Below are positions 51,585 through 61,998 of a stretch of 64,000 bases of DNA, piece after piece. The notes below the pieces were generated by a model. That model worked only from the letters and a program-made list of their open reading frames with translations, ran no database searches and was not told where the DNA came from. Positions within the stretch are counted from its first letter, which is position 1; the number at the start of each line of letters is the position of its first letter. Origin of the DNA: Mesorhizobium sp. WSM4311 (GTDB taxonomy: Bacteria > Pseudomonadota > Alphaproteobacteria > Rhizobiales > Rhizobiaceae); NCBI RefSeq assembly GCF_002295115.1, contig NZ_NSFV01000014.1, positions 1 through 64,000 on the forward strand, read 5' to 3'. The position numbers and the translations under genes are program-made.

Positions 51585-53987
51585 TCAGGCGACGCCCGTC
51601 AGGCCCCCAACGTCATGCAGCGTGAGCCAGAATTGATCGAGCGTATTGGGATGCTCGTCGACGATGTTGGTCCCATCGAACCAGGCGACATGGCCCGGCC
51701 CGGATGTCACCAATTGCCCCTGGTTGAACCACATCAGCGCGTTCTTCAGGCCCTCGCCGTCGGCCTCCTTGCCGCCATTCCAATCGGTGATGCCGGGCGG
51801 ATCGGTGACGTCGACATATTTGGTCCAGGCATCCGAGCTGGTCTTGACGGCACTGCCCGCCAGCGCCGTACCGGCGACGTTGGTGTCGATCTTGCCGTCA
51901 TGGTCTGCGTCGAGATTGACCAGACCGGCCCATGCCCCCTCGCCCTTCAGCCACATCACCGCCTCGCTGATCAGGTCGTTGGGCTGCGCGACGTGGTTGT
52001 CGATGTTGAGCTGGGTGGCGATCGCCTGCTGCAGCATGATGGTGCGGGCGTCGCCACCAGTCGAGCTCGATTCGATGGCCCTTGCCAGGGAGTTCGAGAT
52101 CAGCAGGGTGTGTTCGCCGGCATCGACAGCGCCGTTGCCATTGCTGTCGCCGAGCAGCAGGTTGCCGTCGTGGCGCGGGTTGATGTCCAGGCCCCAGATG
52201 ACGCCACTGTTGAAAGCGCTTTTGGTGGGATTGCTCTCGTGGCCGGTGACGCCATCCCACGCATCGGTGTGGCTGCCCCAGAAACCTTGCGTCAGCGCCT
52301 TGTTCGAGAAGCCCTCGTAATCGCTGCTGTCGAAGGCTTGCGGCGTGCGCGGATGTCCGGCCGTGTCGACATAGGCATCGGTGGTGGCCGTTGCATTGTT
52401 CGAGTAATCGCCAAGCACCGCGATACCGGTGGCCTTGTAATGCCAGGTCTCGCCGATGTCGAATACGCCGTCGACGTTGGCGTCGCCAATGTTATGGCTG
52501 AGATCGCCCCCGAGGATCGCGGTGATCGTGACGCCCTTGTCGTCGGTGACGGCTGGATTGGCGAGCGCGACATTGCCGTCATTTGTTACATCGTAGGTCC
52601 AGGTCACGGCCTGGCCCTGGAAAATGTTGAGGCCATGGTCGACGCCGTTGGTCTTCTTGTCGAGCGTGATATGCGGGTTGGCGCCGAAGTAGCCGGAATC
52701 GTCGGTGGCGGTGTCGGTCCGGGTGTGGAGGGCATCGTCGGTGAAGGAGCCGGAGGCGGTGCCGGTGTTGCTGTAAGGGCCGGTTACGGAGGTGCCGCTT
52801 GCCGAGAACTTCCAGACTTCGCCGATGTCGAGCATGTTGTTGTTGTTGATGTCGCCGATGTTGGTGACATGGCCGTTGCCGGTCACCGCGACCGGCGTCA
52901 CGCCGCCGTCGCTGTCGCTGACCGTGACATCGGACAGGGCGACGTTGCCGCCATTGGTTACCGTGTATTCCCACGAGATCGGTTCGTTGGTCAGGATCGT
53001 CAGATGGTCGCCCTTGGCCCCATCGTCGACCGTCACCTTGTCGATGACGATCTGCGGATCGGCGCCGAAATAGCTGGAGGCGTCGTCGTCGGTGACGTTG
53101 ACTGACCCGGCCGAGCCCGTGACCGTGCCGACATTGGCGTAATCGCCGACGACAGCCGTGCCGGCGCTCGTGCCAATGAAGCTCCAGTGCTCAGTGGTGT
53201 CGAGCTTGCCATCATGGTTGGTGTCGCCGACGTTGAAGCCGCCGCTGAGAACCGCCGTCACGACCACGTCATTGTGGTCGTCGGTGACGACAATGTTCGA
53301 CAGGGCGACATTACCGGTGTTGCTGACCGTGTATTGCCAACTGATCGTATCGCCGGCGAGCACGCTCAGCCCGTCGCCGATCGCCGCGCCGTCGACCGTT
53401 ACCTTGTCGATGCCTATTCCAGGCGTATCAGTGCCAGTGCCGGGTGTCGTAAGGGTGCGCCACTCCTCGAAGCCGCCATTGGAACCGGAGAAGCTCGAAT
53501 AAAGCGTCAGATAGGAACCGTCAGGCACGGTGCCAAAGAGACTAACTGGAACAAGAACCCGGTAGTCATCGGTTCCTGAGCCATGATTGGCATCGATCAG
53601 CGCTTGAGCGCCGCCAAGATCGAAGATCGAGGTGAATCCGGCACCGAGGGAGCCGGCACTGAAATCAGTAAGTGAGGCTGGCTGGTCCGAAATATAGAAC
53701 TTCAGGTCAGTCAGCGTAATCGCATCGTTGGTCGAGTTGTTGCTTTCGTTGAGGTCCAGCCGGAATTCCAGGTAGGCTGTTCCCCCGATCTCGATCGACT
53801 GAATGTCACTGTACAGCAGGCTGTGCGTGAAGGATGATTTGTCGTCGAGAACGTTGCCGTTCTGATCGGTGTTGAAGCCCTCCTCGACACCCGTTGCCTG
53901 CAGCCGCAGGAAGGAATCGTAGTTGCCGGTTCCCGAACCTTCGGTCGTTGCCTCGAGAAGGACACCGCCGCCAATATCTGTCGCCAT
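51585..53987 (-). CDS. Large secreted protein with DUF11-like modules and EF-hand-like calcium loops, probable T1SS cargo
   Basis: 800 aa, acidic, no N-terminal signal peptide and no cysteine-rich part. Residues 1-170 form a beta-rich N-terminal domain. Three modules of about 120 aa follow, each beginning IDKVTVDG or LDKKTNGV, with ISWQYTVSNTGNVALSNIVV-like DUF11/DUF7507 cores. Each contains a D-x-N/D-x-D-G-x-x-D-x-x-E calcium loop (near 53195, 52820, 52450); two more lie near 52115 and 51885 (DSNGNGAVDAGE, DADHDGKIDTN). The end is FWLTLHDVGGLTGVA. No RTX nonapeptides are seen. GGAGG eight bases before ATG 53987 sets the start. The genes for its ABC and adaptor follow directly. Confidence 0.85.
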   Translation of the reverse strand: MATDIGGGVLLEATTEGSGTGNYDSFLRLQATGVEEGFNTDQNGNVLDDKSSFTHSLLYSDIQSIEIGGTAYLEFRLDLNESNNSTNDAITLTDLKFYISDQPASLTDFSAGSLGAGFTSIFDLGGAQALIDANHGSGTDDYRVLVPVSLFGTVPDGSYLTLYSSFSGSNGGFEEWRTLTTPGTGTDTPGIGIDKVTVDGAAIGDGLSVLAGDTISWQYTVSNTGNVALSNIVVTDDHNDVVVTAVLSGGFNVGDTNHDGKLDTTEHWSFIGTSAGTAVVGDYANVGTVTGSAGSVNVTDDDASSYFGADPQIVIDKVTVDDGAKGDHLTILTNEPISWEYTVTNGGNVALSDVTVSDSDGGVTPVAVTGNGHVTNIGDINNNNMLDIGEVWKFSASGTSVTGPYSNTGTASGSFTDDALHTRTDTATDDSGYFGANPHITLDKKTNGVDHGLNIFQGQAVTWTYDVTNDGNVALANPAVTDDKGVTITAILGGDLSHNIGDANVDGVFDIGETWHYKATGIAVLGDYSNNATATTDAYVDTAGHPRTPQAFDSSDYEGFSNKALTQGFWGSHTDAWDGVTGHESNPTKSAFNSGVIWGLDINPRHDGNLLLGDSNGNGAVDAGEHTLLISNSLARAIESSSTGGDARTIMLQQAIATQLNIDNHVAQPNDLISEAVMWLKGEGAWAGLVNLDADHDGKIDTNVAGTALAGSAVKTSSDAWTKYVDVTDPPGITDWNGGKEADGEGLKNALMWFNQGQLVTSGPGHVAWFDGTNIVDEHPNTLDQFWLTLHDVGGLTGVA

Positions 53988-54002
53988 TACCATTTCCTCC
54001 AC

Positions 54003-54652
54003 AGTGTCGTCCGGTCAGCGCTCATGTCGCGACCGTCTATCCAGGTTGACTGCAAGCTCCGAGCGCCCGGCTCCCGCGGAACGCGGCATACCGACGAGCG
54101 ATCGTTTCGTGAAAAGAAGGGGACACATTTGGACAAAGTTCTGGAGCGGCGGCGAAGTCTGAACTCGCTTCGCCAGTCGTCGCTGGACGACGGAACGCAG
54201 GTGCCGTCTTGCTGCTTGCCACGCTCACGCCCCCTAGCCCAGGCTCGCCCGATCGACGCCGACCGCCAGAACCTTAATATTCCCCTAACCATATTTCGCA
54301 GGTTGCAATGGGCACGTCCATATAACCGCGGTTATAGGCGCAAATGAAAATTCAACATCGTTAAATAGCATCGTTATTTCAGTAAAAACCACGACGTTAG
54401 CCGAACTTTATAAAACTATTTCCGCGTTTTACTCTCAAAGACGAGGCCAGTTGATCAAGGTCCATGATCTCATCAAATCACGGACTTGCAATGACGCCCC
54501 GTAACTGCCCTGTTTTCAATCCGGCACCACGCACCATGGTGCCGGAAGCGTATCGACATCAATTAGTAGTTGCTAATTCTTATCGGAGGCGCGATGCTGC
54601 TGCCGGGGTGGGTTATCGCATGGGGTGTGCGAGCCGGATGGGGTTGGAGCGT
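54003..54652. other. Long AT-rich intergenic region between the T1SS cargo and a response regulator
   Basis: 650 bases with no convincing gene. The part 54290-54440 is markedly AT-rich for this genome and contains a perfect 16-bp palindrome (54321-54336). It must carry the promoter of the T1SS operon (leftward) and of the response regulator (rightward). Confidence 0.5.
54321..54336. promoter_or_regulatory. Perfect 16-bp palindrome TATAACCGCGGTTATA
   Basis: Every base pairs with its mirror. It lies in the control region shared by the secretion operon and the LuxR response regulator, where a dimeric regulator would bind. The response regulator itself, divergently encoded 317 bases away, is one candidate ligand. 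Confidence 0.6.
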
Positions 54653-55312
54653 ATGGTCACCACTGTGTTCATTGTCGACGACCATCCGCTGCTCCTGCAC
54701 GGCCTGGAAAACCTGATTGCCCGCGACCCCGGCTATAGGGTTGTCGGCTCGGCGCTGGACGGCAGGAGCGCTGTGACCAGGATCAGGCAGGACTTGCCCG
54801 ACATCGCGGTGATCGATCTGAACATGCCGGGGTTCAGCGGGCTCGACGTTGCCGTAGAACTCGGCAAGGAAACGCCGGCCACGCGCTGTGTGATGTTGAC
54901 GGCTGGCGCGTCACAAGGCCAGCTTTACGATGTGGTCATGGCCGGCGTCGCCGGGATCGTGCTGAAGGAGTCCGCCGTCGGCACGCTGCTGAGATGCATC
55001 GACCAGGTCGCCGCCGGCGGTCACTGGTTGCCTGCCGAAATTATCGGGGAAGCCCTTGAGATTGAGGCCTCCCGCCGGATCAAATGGCAGAAGCTGTCGT
55101 CACGGCTGACCAGACGGGAATTGGAGATTGCCCGGCTCGTTGCCACGGACAAGCCATACGAGCGGATCGCGCTCGATATCGGCATCTCGAAAGGCACGCT
55201 GAAAATCCATATGAACAACATCTATCGCAAGTTGGAGGTCGCCTCGCGTGCCCAGCTTTTGCAACTGGCCGCCGGCCAGACCGGACTGAACGCCCGCATC
55301 GGAAGCGAATGA
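54653..55312 (+). CDS. NarL/FixJ-type response regulator (REC plus LuxR HTH)
   Basis: 219 aa. The receiver domain opens TVFIVDDHPLLLHGL with the acidic pair, phospho-Asp in AVIDLNMPGFSG, and KES as the conserved Lys region. The GerE-type helix-turn-helix is LTRRELEIARLVATDKPYER, then IALDIGISKGTLKIHMNNIY. No histidine kinase is adjacent, so it is an orphan within this window. GGAG close before ATG 54653 is used; the frame extends upstream without domain support. It is divergent from the T1SS cargo operon and may control it. Confidence 0.9.
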   Translation: MVTTVFIVDDHPLLLHGLENLIARDPGYRVVGSALDGRSAVTRIRQDLPDIAVIDLNMPGFSGLDVAVELGKETPATRCVMLTAGASQGQLYDVVMAGVAGIVLKESAVGTLLRCIDQVAAGGHWLPAEIIGEALEIEASRRIKWQKLSSRLTRRELEIARLVATDKPYERIALDIGISKGTLKIHMNNIYRKLEVASRAQLLQLAAGQTGLNARIGSE

Positions 55313-55360
55313 GGCCGCCATCGCAAATGCCGCGCAGCCCCCATGGCAGGCGCAAACCTG

Positions 55361-56851
55361 TCACTGCGCCGTCACCTTGGCCAGCCTTGGCCCGGTCTTG
55401 ATGTCGACGATCTCGGGTTTCGTGCTGTCGATCACACCATCCCAGCCGCCGCCGAGCGCCTTGTTGAGGGCGATGTAGTTGGTCGCCAACAGCACGCGGC
55501 TTTGCAGCAGCGAGTCTTCCGCCGAGTAGAGCGAGCGCTGGGCGTCGAGCACGTCGAGCAGGCTGGTCTCGCCGGCCTTGTAGAGTGTGCCTTCGAGATT
55601 TGCCGCCTCGCCATAGGATTTCGCCGACGCGGCAAGCTTGCTGATCCGGATGCGCTCCTGTGCCATCAGCACCAGCGCATTCTCGACATCCTCCAGCGCG
55701 GTCAGCACCGAGGACCGGTAGGCGATGAAATACTGGTCGCGCTGCGCCCGGGCGACGTCGGCGGCCGCCTGCAACTGGCCGGCATTGAACAGCGGTACGC
55801 TGATCGTCGGCCCAAAGGACCAGCCGATCGACGAGTTCTTGCCGAGGTCGCCGAGATTGAGCGCCGCCGTGCTGATGTTCCCCGTCAGGCTGACCGAGGG
55901 ATAGCGTGCCGCCTCGGCCTGGCCGACCTTGGCGGTGTATTGCGCGTATTGCCGCTCGGCCATGCGCACATCCGGGCGCGACAAAAGGACGTCGGCGGGA
56001 ATGCCCGTCGGCATCGGCAGGCGCGGCGACGGGATCGGCCCGCCGCGCATCAGCCGCTGGCTGAGTGCGGCCGGCGGCCGGCCGGTGAGCACCGACAGGC
56101 GATGCACCGCCTCGGCATAGCTTGCCTCCAGCGTCGGCACCGTGGCCTCGGTGCTGGACGCCTGCCCCATCGCCTTGGCGACGTCGGCGGCCGTCGCCGA
56201 CCCTGCCAGGGCCATGGTGCGGGTGAGTTCGGCGGTCTGCCGTTGCGACACGGCCGAGCGCCGGGCGAGCGCTATGCGGGCCTGGTAGCCGCGCGCCTGG
56301 GCGTAGTAGGACGCGACATCGCCGACCATGGTCAGAAGCGTCGAGCGCAATTCCTCTTGCGCGGCGTCGACGCCGTAGCGCGCCGCCTCGACGCCCCTGC
56401 GGTTGACGCCGAACAGGTCGAGTTCCCAGCTGGCATCGAAACCGGCCTGATATTCGCTGTAGATGGAATTGCTCCCCGATGTGGTCTCGGATGACTTGTT
56501 GCGCGTGACGGAACCGGAGCCGTCCAGCGACGGCAGCAACGTGCCGGCGCTTTGGCGAAAGCTGGCGCGCGCCTCGCGGATCTTGGCCTTGGCGGTGGCG
56601 ACGTCGAGATTGCCGGCGACCGCTTCCTCCACAAGCGTGCTGAGTTGCGGATCGCGCAGGCGCTGCCACCATTGCGACAGCTGCGCCGGCTGGACGGATT
56701 TCGTAGGTTTCTCGCCGCTCCAGTTTGCCGGCATCGGCAGGATGGGCGTGCGATAGTCGGGGCCGACGACGCATCCGGTGAGCAGAACAGCCGTGATCAT
56801 GGGCACAATGAGCCGCCCCGCGGCCACCGGGCCACGTTCAAAACCTGTCAT
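55361..56851 (-). CDS. Outer-membrane efflux channel (NodT/OprM type lipoprotein)
   Basis: 496 aa. A lipoprotein signal (LLTGC, Cys27) anchors it to the outer membrane. The repeated OEP architecture has two related halves: SQWWQRLRDPQLSTLVEEAV starts the first, and SLTGNISTAALNLGDLGKNS with WSFGPTISVPLFNAGQ marks the second. The last part is helical. With the two upstream genes it forms a complete tripartite pump from the same transcript (adaptor, pump, channel). Spacing to the pump gene is 11 bases. Confidence 0.94.
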   Translation of the reverse strand: MTGFERGPVAAGRLIVPMITAVLLTGCVVGPDYRTPILPMPANWSGEKPTKSVQPAQLSQWWQRLRDPQLSTLVEEAVAGNLDVATAKAKIREARASFRQSAGTLLPSLDGSGSVTRNKSSETTSGSNSIYSEYQAGFDASWELDLFGVNRRGVEAARYGVDAAQEELRSTLLTMVGDVASYYAQARGYQARIALARRSAVSQRQTAELTRTMALAGSATAADVAKAMGQASSTEATVPTLEASYAEAVHRLSVLTGRPPAALSQRLMRGGPIPSPRLPMPTGIPADVLLSRPDVRMAERQYAQYTAKVGQAEAARYPSVSLTGNISTAALNLGDLGKNSSIGWSFGPTISVPLFNAGQLQAAADVARAQRDQYFIAYRSSVLTALEDVENALVLMAQERIRISKLAASAKSYGEAANLEGTLYKAGETSLLDVLDAQRSLYSAEDSLLQSRVLLATNYIALNKALGGGWDGVIDSTKPEIVDIKTGPRLAKVTAQ

Positions 56852-56862
56852 GGGAAGTTTCC

Positions 56863-59800
56863 TTATTGCTGGTTGGCTGTCGCCGGCTTCTCGCCCGTAT
56901 CTTGTCTAGCCGCCCTGCCCTGGAAGATGCGCCGCACGGTGACGAACAGCAGCGGCACCAGGAAGACGCCGATCACCGTTGCCGCGATCATGCCGCCCAT
57001 CACGCCGATGCCGACCGAGTTCTGCGCCCCCGAACCGGCGCCGCTGGCGATGGCGAGCGGCGTGACGCCGAGGATGAAGGCCAGTGACGTCATCAGGATC
57101 GGCCGCAATCGTTGTCGCGCCGCCTCCAGCGTCGCCTCGACCAGCCCCATGCCGGCCGCCTGCCGCTCTATGGCGAACTCGACGATCAGGATGGCGTTCT
57201 TGGAAGCCAGCCCGATCGTGGTCAGCAGGCCGACCTTGAAATAGACGTCGTTGGTCTGGCCGAACAGCGTTGCCGCCGCGAGCGCGCCGAAAATGCCGAT
57301 CGGCACAGACAGCATGACCGCGAACGGGATCGACCAGCTCTCGTAGAGTGCCGCCAGGCACAGGAACACGACCAGGGCCGAGATCGCATAGAGCGACAGC
57401 GCCTGGTTGCCCGAAAGCTGCTCCTGATGCGACAGCCCGGTCCATTCGTGGGAATATCCGGGCGGCAGCTGCGCCACCAGCCTGTCGATCTCGTCCATCG
57501 CTGCACCCGAGCTCACGCCCGCGGCCGCCGCGCCCTGGATCTCGACCGCCGCCGAGCCATTGTAGCGTTCCAGCCTGGGTGAACCGAATGTCCAGTGGCT
57601 GGAGGCGAAGGCCGAGAACGGCACCATGGCGCCGCTGGCATTGCGCACCTGCCATTTGTCCAAATCCTGCGGCTGCATGCGGAAATTCGGATCCGACTGC
57701 AGATAGACCGGCTTGACGCGTCCGCGATCGATGAAATCGTTGACATAGTCGCTGCCCCAGGCGGTCGACAGCGTGTTGTTGATATCGGCAAGGCTGACGC
57801 CGAGCGCGCTGGCTTTTTCCTGGTCGATGTCAACCGAGAATTGCGGCTGGTCCTCCTGGCCGTTGGGGCGCGTGTTGGCGAGCACCTTGCTCTGGCCGGC
57901 CAGGGCTAGAAGCTGGTTGCGCGTCTGGATCAGCGCGTCATGGCCGGCGCCATTGACGTCCTGCAGGTAGAAGTCGAAGCCGTTGGTGTTGCCAAAGCCC
58001 TGGATGGCGGGCGGCGCGAGCGCGAAGACCTGCGCGTCCCTGATCTTGGAGAAAGCCCCCATGGCGCGGCCGGCGATCGCCTGCGCGGCGGAAGCCGGCG
58101 ATTTGCGCTGGCTGAAATCCTTCAGCCGCACGAAACCGATGCCGACATTCTGCCCGGCGCCACCGAAGCCGAAGCCCGACGCGGTGAAGACACCTTCGAC
58201 CGCATCCTTCTCGTCCTTGAGATAGTGCTCGGTCACCTGTGCCAGCACGCGCTCGGTGCGGTCCTGCGTCGCGCCGACCGGCAATTGCACGCTGGTGATC
58301 AGGATGCCCTGGTCTTCTTCCGGCAGGAACGAGCTCGGCAGCCTGGCAAACATCCAGCCCATGGCAATGACGATGGCGAGGAAGACGGCCAGGAAGCGCC
58401 ACGACCGGTTGATGATACCGTGCGAGCCATCGCGATAGGCTGTCGTGCCGCGGTCGAAGACGCGGTTGAACCAGCCGAACGGACCGGTCTGCGTCGCATG
58501 GTCCTTGGGCCGTCGCAGGATCGTGGCGCACAGAGCCGGCGTCAGCACCAGTGCGACCAGCACGGACAGCACCATGGCCGAGACAATGGTCACCGAGAAC
58601 TGCCGGTAGATGATGCCGGTCGAGCCGCCGAAGAAGGCCATAGGCACGAACACCGCCGACAGCACGGTGGCGATGCCGACCAGCGCGCCGGTGATCTCGT
58701 TCATCGATTTTCGCGTCGCCTCTTTAGGCGAAAGGTCTTCCTCCTGCATGACGCGTTCGACATTCTCGACCACGACGATGGCATCGTCGACCAGCAGGCC
58801 GATGGCCAGCACCATGGCAAACATCGTCAGCGTGTTGACCGAATAACCGAACAGCGACAGCACGCCGAACGTGCCGAGCAGCACCACCGGCACGGCGATG
58901 GTCGGGATGATCGTCGCCCGCAAATTCTGCAGGAAGACGAACATCACCAGGAACACCAGCACGATCGCCTCGGCCAGCGTCTTGACCACCTCCTCGATCG
59001 ACAGCCGCACGAAGGGCGAGGTGTCGTAGGGGTAGACGACCTCGACGCCTTGCGGGAAGGTCGAGCTCAGCCGGTTGATCGTCGTGCGTACCGCCTCCGC
59101 GGTGCTGATGGCGTTGGCGCCGGTCGCCAGATTGACCGCGAGACCCGCCGCCGGCTTGCCGTTGTAATTGGCCTGCGTCGTGTAGCTTTCAGCACCGAGC
59201 TCAACGGTGGCGACGTCGTTGAGGCGCACCAGCGAGCCGTCCGTCTGGCTCTTCAGGATGATGTTGCGGAACTGCTCGGCGGTCTGCAGCCGGCTCTTGG
59301 CGGTCACCGTTGCATTGAGCTGCTGGCCCTTGCGCGCCGGCAGGCCGCCGAGCTGGCCGGCCGAGACCTGCGTGTTCTGCGCTTCGATCGCCGAGGCCAC
59401 GTCGCTCGGCATCAGCGCGTATTTGGCGAGCTTGTCCGGATCGAGCCAGATGCGCATGGCATAGCCCGAGCCGAAAAGCTGCGTCGAGCCGACGCCTTCG
59501 ACGCGCTTCAGCGTGTCGTTGATGGTGCTGTCGACATAGTCGGCGAGATCGGTCGAATTCATCTTGCCGTCGCTTGAGACGAAGCCGATGACCATCAGGA
59601 AGCCGGTGGAGGATTTCGAGACGGTGATGCCGTTGCTCTGCACCACCTGCGGCAGCTGCGACTGCACCAGCTGCAGCTTGTTCTGCGTCTGCACCTGGGC
59701 GGTGTCGGGATCGGCCGCACTGGTGAAGGTCAGCGTGATCGAGGCCGAGCCGGTCGAGGTCGAGGTGGCCGTCATGTAGTCGAGATTGTCGATGCCGGTC

Positions 59801-60006
59801 ATGCCTTGCTCGATGACCTTGGTCACCGAGTTTTCGACCGTTTGCGCATCGGCACCGGGATAGCTGGCGCTGATGTTGACCGTTGTCGGCGCGATCTGCG
59901 GGTACTGCGAGATCGGCAGCGTGGTAAGCGCGAGCAGGCCGCCCAGCATGATCACTATGGCGATCACCCAGGCGAAGATCGGCCGGTTGATGAAGAATGC
60001 TGACAT
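56863..60006 (-). CDS. RND multidrug efflux pump, inner-membrane subunit (AcrB/MexB type)
   Basis: 1047 aa, the standard HAE1 size. The opening [20 protein letters not shown], the proton-relay helix [19 protein letters not shown] and the matching [15 protein letters not shown] are visible. The second half has the large periplasmic domain with [13 protein letters not shown]. The N-terminal [14 protein letters not shown] loop is typical. It has an adaptor gene ending three bases upstream and a channel gene 11 bases downstream, so all three pump parts are made together, unlike the pair at 1109-5529. Confidence 0.96.
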   Translation of the reverse strand: MSAFFINRPIFAWVIAIVIMLGGLLALTTLPISQYPQIAPTTVNISASYPGADAQTVENSVTKVIEQGMTGIDNLDYMTATSTSTGSASITLTFTSAADPDTAQVQTQNKLQLVQSQLPQVVQSNGITVSKSSTGFLMVIGFVSSDGKMNSTDLADYVDSTINDTLKRVEGVGSTQLFGSGYAMRIWLDPDKLAKYALMPSDVASAIEAQNTQVSAGQLGGLPARKGQQLNATVTAKSRLQTAEQFRNIILKSQTDGSLVRLNDVATVELGAESYTTQANYNGKPAAGLAVNLATGANAISTAEAVRTTINRLSSTFPQGVEVVYPYDTSPFVRLSIEEVVKTLAEAIVLVFLVMFVFLQNLRATIIPTIAVPVVLLGTFGVLSLFGYSVNTLTMFAMVLAIGLLVDDAIVVVENVERVMQEEDLSPKEATRKSMNEITGALVGIATVLSAVFVPMAFFGGSTGIIYRQFSVTIVSAMVLSVLVALVLTPALCATILRRPKDHATQTGPFGWFNRVFDRGTTAYRDGSHGIINRSWRFLAVFLAIVIAMGWMFARLPSSFLPEEDQGILITSVQLPVGATQDRTERVLAQVTEHYLKDEKDAVEGVFTASGFGFGGAGQNVGIGFVRLKDFSQRKSPASAAQAIAGRAMGAFSKIRDAQVFALAPPAIQGFGNTNGFDFYLQDVNGAGHDALIQTRNQLLALAGQSKVLANTRPNGQEDQPQFSVDIDQEKASALGVSLADINNTLSTAWGSDYVNDFIDRGRVKPVYLQSDPNFRMQPQDLDKWQVRNASGAMVPFSAFASSHWTFGSPRLERYNGSAAVEIQGAAAAGVSSGAAMDEIDRLVAQLPPGYSHEWTGLSHQEQLSGNQALSLYAISALVVFLCLAALYESWSIPFAVMLSVPIGIFGALAAATLFGQTNDVYFKVGLLTTIGLASKNAILIVEFAIERQAAGMGLVEATLEAARQRLRPILMTSLAFILGVTPLAIASGAGSGAQNSVGIGVMGGMIAATVIGVFLVPLLFVTVRRIFQGRAARQDTGEKPATANQQ

Positions 60007-60009
60007 CGC

Positions 60010-61305
60010 TCAATTCCCGGCCGAGGCGGCGCCTTGCGCCGGTTTCTGGCCACTATCGGCAACATTGGAGGTGGAAGGTGCGGTCGAAGAGGTCTGCGCC
60101 CGGTCCTTCACCTCGCCGGTCGTCTCGTCGATCGTCACCTCAACGCCGCTGGCATCGCCGCCCGGGCGCACCAGCTGCAGCCCTTCGACGATGACACGGT
60201 CGCCGTCGCCAATGCCCGAATCCACCAGCCAGTTGTTGCCGACGCCGTTGCGCACGGCCAGGACGCGCGTCTCGACCTTCTCTTGCGCGTTGATGACCAT
60301 GGCGGTCGCCTCGCCCTTGGTGTTGCGGGTAACGGCGCGCTGCGGCACCAGGAAACTGTTCTGGGCGACACCCTCCTCGACCAGCGCGCGCACATACATG
60401 CCCGGCAGAAGCAGACGGTCAGGATTGGGGAACTCGGCCCTGAGCGCAAAGGTGCCGGTGGTCTGGTCGACATTGGCGCCGGCGAATTCCAGCTTGCCGG
60501 TCTGCCGATAGATGGTGCCGTTCTCGAGCTTCAGCTTGACGCTGACATTAGGGCCGCTGAACTTCAGCCGCCCTTCTGAAATCGCCTTGCGCAGGTTGAG
60601 CAGATTGGTGCTCGACTGGGTGACGTCGACATTGATCGGATCGAGCGAGCGGATGGTGGTCAGCACGGTTTCCTGGTTAGTGGTCACCAGCGCGCCCGGC
60701 GTCAGCGTCGATTTGTCGATGCGGCCGGCGATCGGCGCGGTGATCGAGGTGCGGTCGAGGCTGATGCGCGCCGTTTCCGCACTGGCCTTGGCCGAGGCGA
60801 CATCCGCCTGAGCCTGCGCCAGCGTGGCGGCGGCATCGTCATAATCCTGTTTGGAAACAACGTTCTGCTTCAAAAGGCCGGCATAACGGTCGAACTTGGC
60901 TTGCGCCGTCGGCACCGCCGCTTCGGCTTTTTGCTGTGCCGCGACCGCGCTGTCATAAGATGCCTTGTAGCTGGCCGGATCGATGAGGTAGAGCGGCTGC
61001 CCCGCCACAACTTCGGCGCCCTCCTTGAACAGGCGCTGCCGGATGATGCCGTCCACCTGCGGGCGCACCTCGGCAACCAGCGAGGCCGCGGTGCGCCCCG
61101 GCAGTTCGGCCGTGATCGCGACCGATTGCGGATGCAGCGTGACGACGCCGACTTCCGGCTTGCCGACACCGCCCATGCCGGCCGGGGCCTTGCCCTGCTC
61201 CTGCGAGCAGGCTGCCAGGAGAACCGTGGCGGCAAGCACTGCTGCCCAGGGCACGAGCCGGCGCTGCTTGGCCGGCAAAGAAGGCTGACTAGTCTTGACG
61301 CGCAT
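60010..61305 (-). CDS. RND efflux periplasmic adaptor lipoprotein (AcrA/MexA type)
   Basis: 431 aa. The signal ends in a lipobox (LLAACSQ). The order is lipoyl half (AEVRPQVDGIIRQRLFKEGAEVVAG, ends given), alpha-hairpin (about 110-175), second lipoyl half (SITAPIAGRIDKSTLTPGALV), beta-barrel and membrane-proximal domain (GDRVIVEGLQLVRPGG). The tail is Gly/Ser/Thr-rich. ATG 61305 is chosen; the frame extends to 61392 without family support. It is first in the three-gene operon. Regulation unknown, since no TetR gene flanks it. Confidence 0.94.
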   Translation of the reverse strand: MRVKTSQPSLPAKQRRLVPWAAVLAATVLLAACSQEQGKAPAGMGGVGKPEVGVVTLHPQSVAITAELPGRTAASLVAEVRPQVDGIIRQRLFKEGAEVVAGQPLYLIDPASYKASYDSAVAAQQKAEAAVPTAQAKFDRYAGLLKQNVVSKQDYDDAAATLAQAQADVASAKASAETARISLDRTSITAPIAGRIDKSTLTPGALVTTNQETVLTTIRSLDPINVDVTQSSTNLLNLRKAISEGRLKFSGPNVSVKLKLENGTIYRQTGKLEFAGANVDQTTGTFALRAEFPNPDRLLLPGMYVRALVEEGVAQNSFLVPQRAVTRNTKGEATAMVINAQEKVETRVLAVRNGVGNNWLVDSGIGDGDRVIVEGLQLVRPGGDASGVEVTIDETTGEVKDRAQTSSTAPSTSNVADSGQKPAQGAASAGN

Positions 61306-61998
61306 GGTCTGAAACTTTCCCTGGGGTTGCGGTCGCCTCGGCATCGGATCGCTCGGCCGGGAGCGAACCCGGATGCCGGCCAAAACGGGCAAGACCGGGC
61401 GCGGTCGACGAAACCTGAGAGCCGACAGAGGCGATCAATATCGTGACAACGGGCTGCGCCCGCTTGCGGGCGACGTCGAGCGAAGCTTCGAAGCGGCTCA
61501 TGTCGCGCGCCTTCTGCGTGGCCAGGCGACAAGCAAGGTCAAGTTCCTGGCCGCAATGCCCACTGGCGTCAGTATGCCGACCGACGCGGACAAGCCAAGC
61601 GGCATGCCGGCGAGAAGCCTGAAAACGCGCGGCACTGCCCTGGACCGTGGCCACTCATGCAATTCGGCGGTCATGATGTCCGTGGCTAATGGGTTGCCGC
61701 GAAGCCGGCAGCGACAAGCGCCAGGCGGCAAAATGCAGGCGCACCGCGCCCTCAGCGTATCGGCCGGCAGCGCCGCCGGCGTGGCGGCATGGCGGGCGCG
61801 CTGGCCGAGCGAGAGCCTCGGGCTCATCGATGCGATCAGCCGCAGCATCATCATGGCTTCCCACATTGCCGTGCTTCCATTGCGTGAATTGGTACGTGAA
61901 TTGAACGGTGGGATGGCGGAACATGCCGCCATCCCACGAGACCGGCCGACCCGGGGACGGGTTGGGCGCCGGGCCGGCCGGGCAGCCGGTCGGAGTTG
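61306..61998. other. Intergenic region upstream of the RND operon
   Basis: About 690 bases. Overlapping frames on both strands (for example minus 61498-61932) show no known family, Arg-rich low-complexity composition and no good ribosome site. It contains the hairpin at 61908-61937 and should carry the RND operon promoter close to 61310-61450. Confidence 0.4.
61908..61937 (-). terminator. Hairpin downstream of the Spy-like gene
   Basis: Perfect 12-bp arms GTGGGATGGCGG and CCGCCATCCCAC with a 6-base loop, 62 bases past the Spy-like stop on the minus strand. No long T-run follows. Confidence 0.65.

Noticed and set aside
57940-59577. 545-codon plus-strand frame opposite the second RND pump
   Set aside because: Arg/His/Asp-rich shadow; the minus strand is an intact pump.
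61498-61932. 144-codon minus-strand frame upstream of the RND operon
   Set aside because: Arg/Ala/Pro-rich, no family, overlaps the hairpin at 61908 and lacks a ribosome site.
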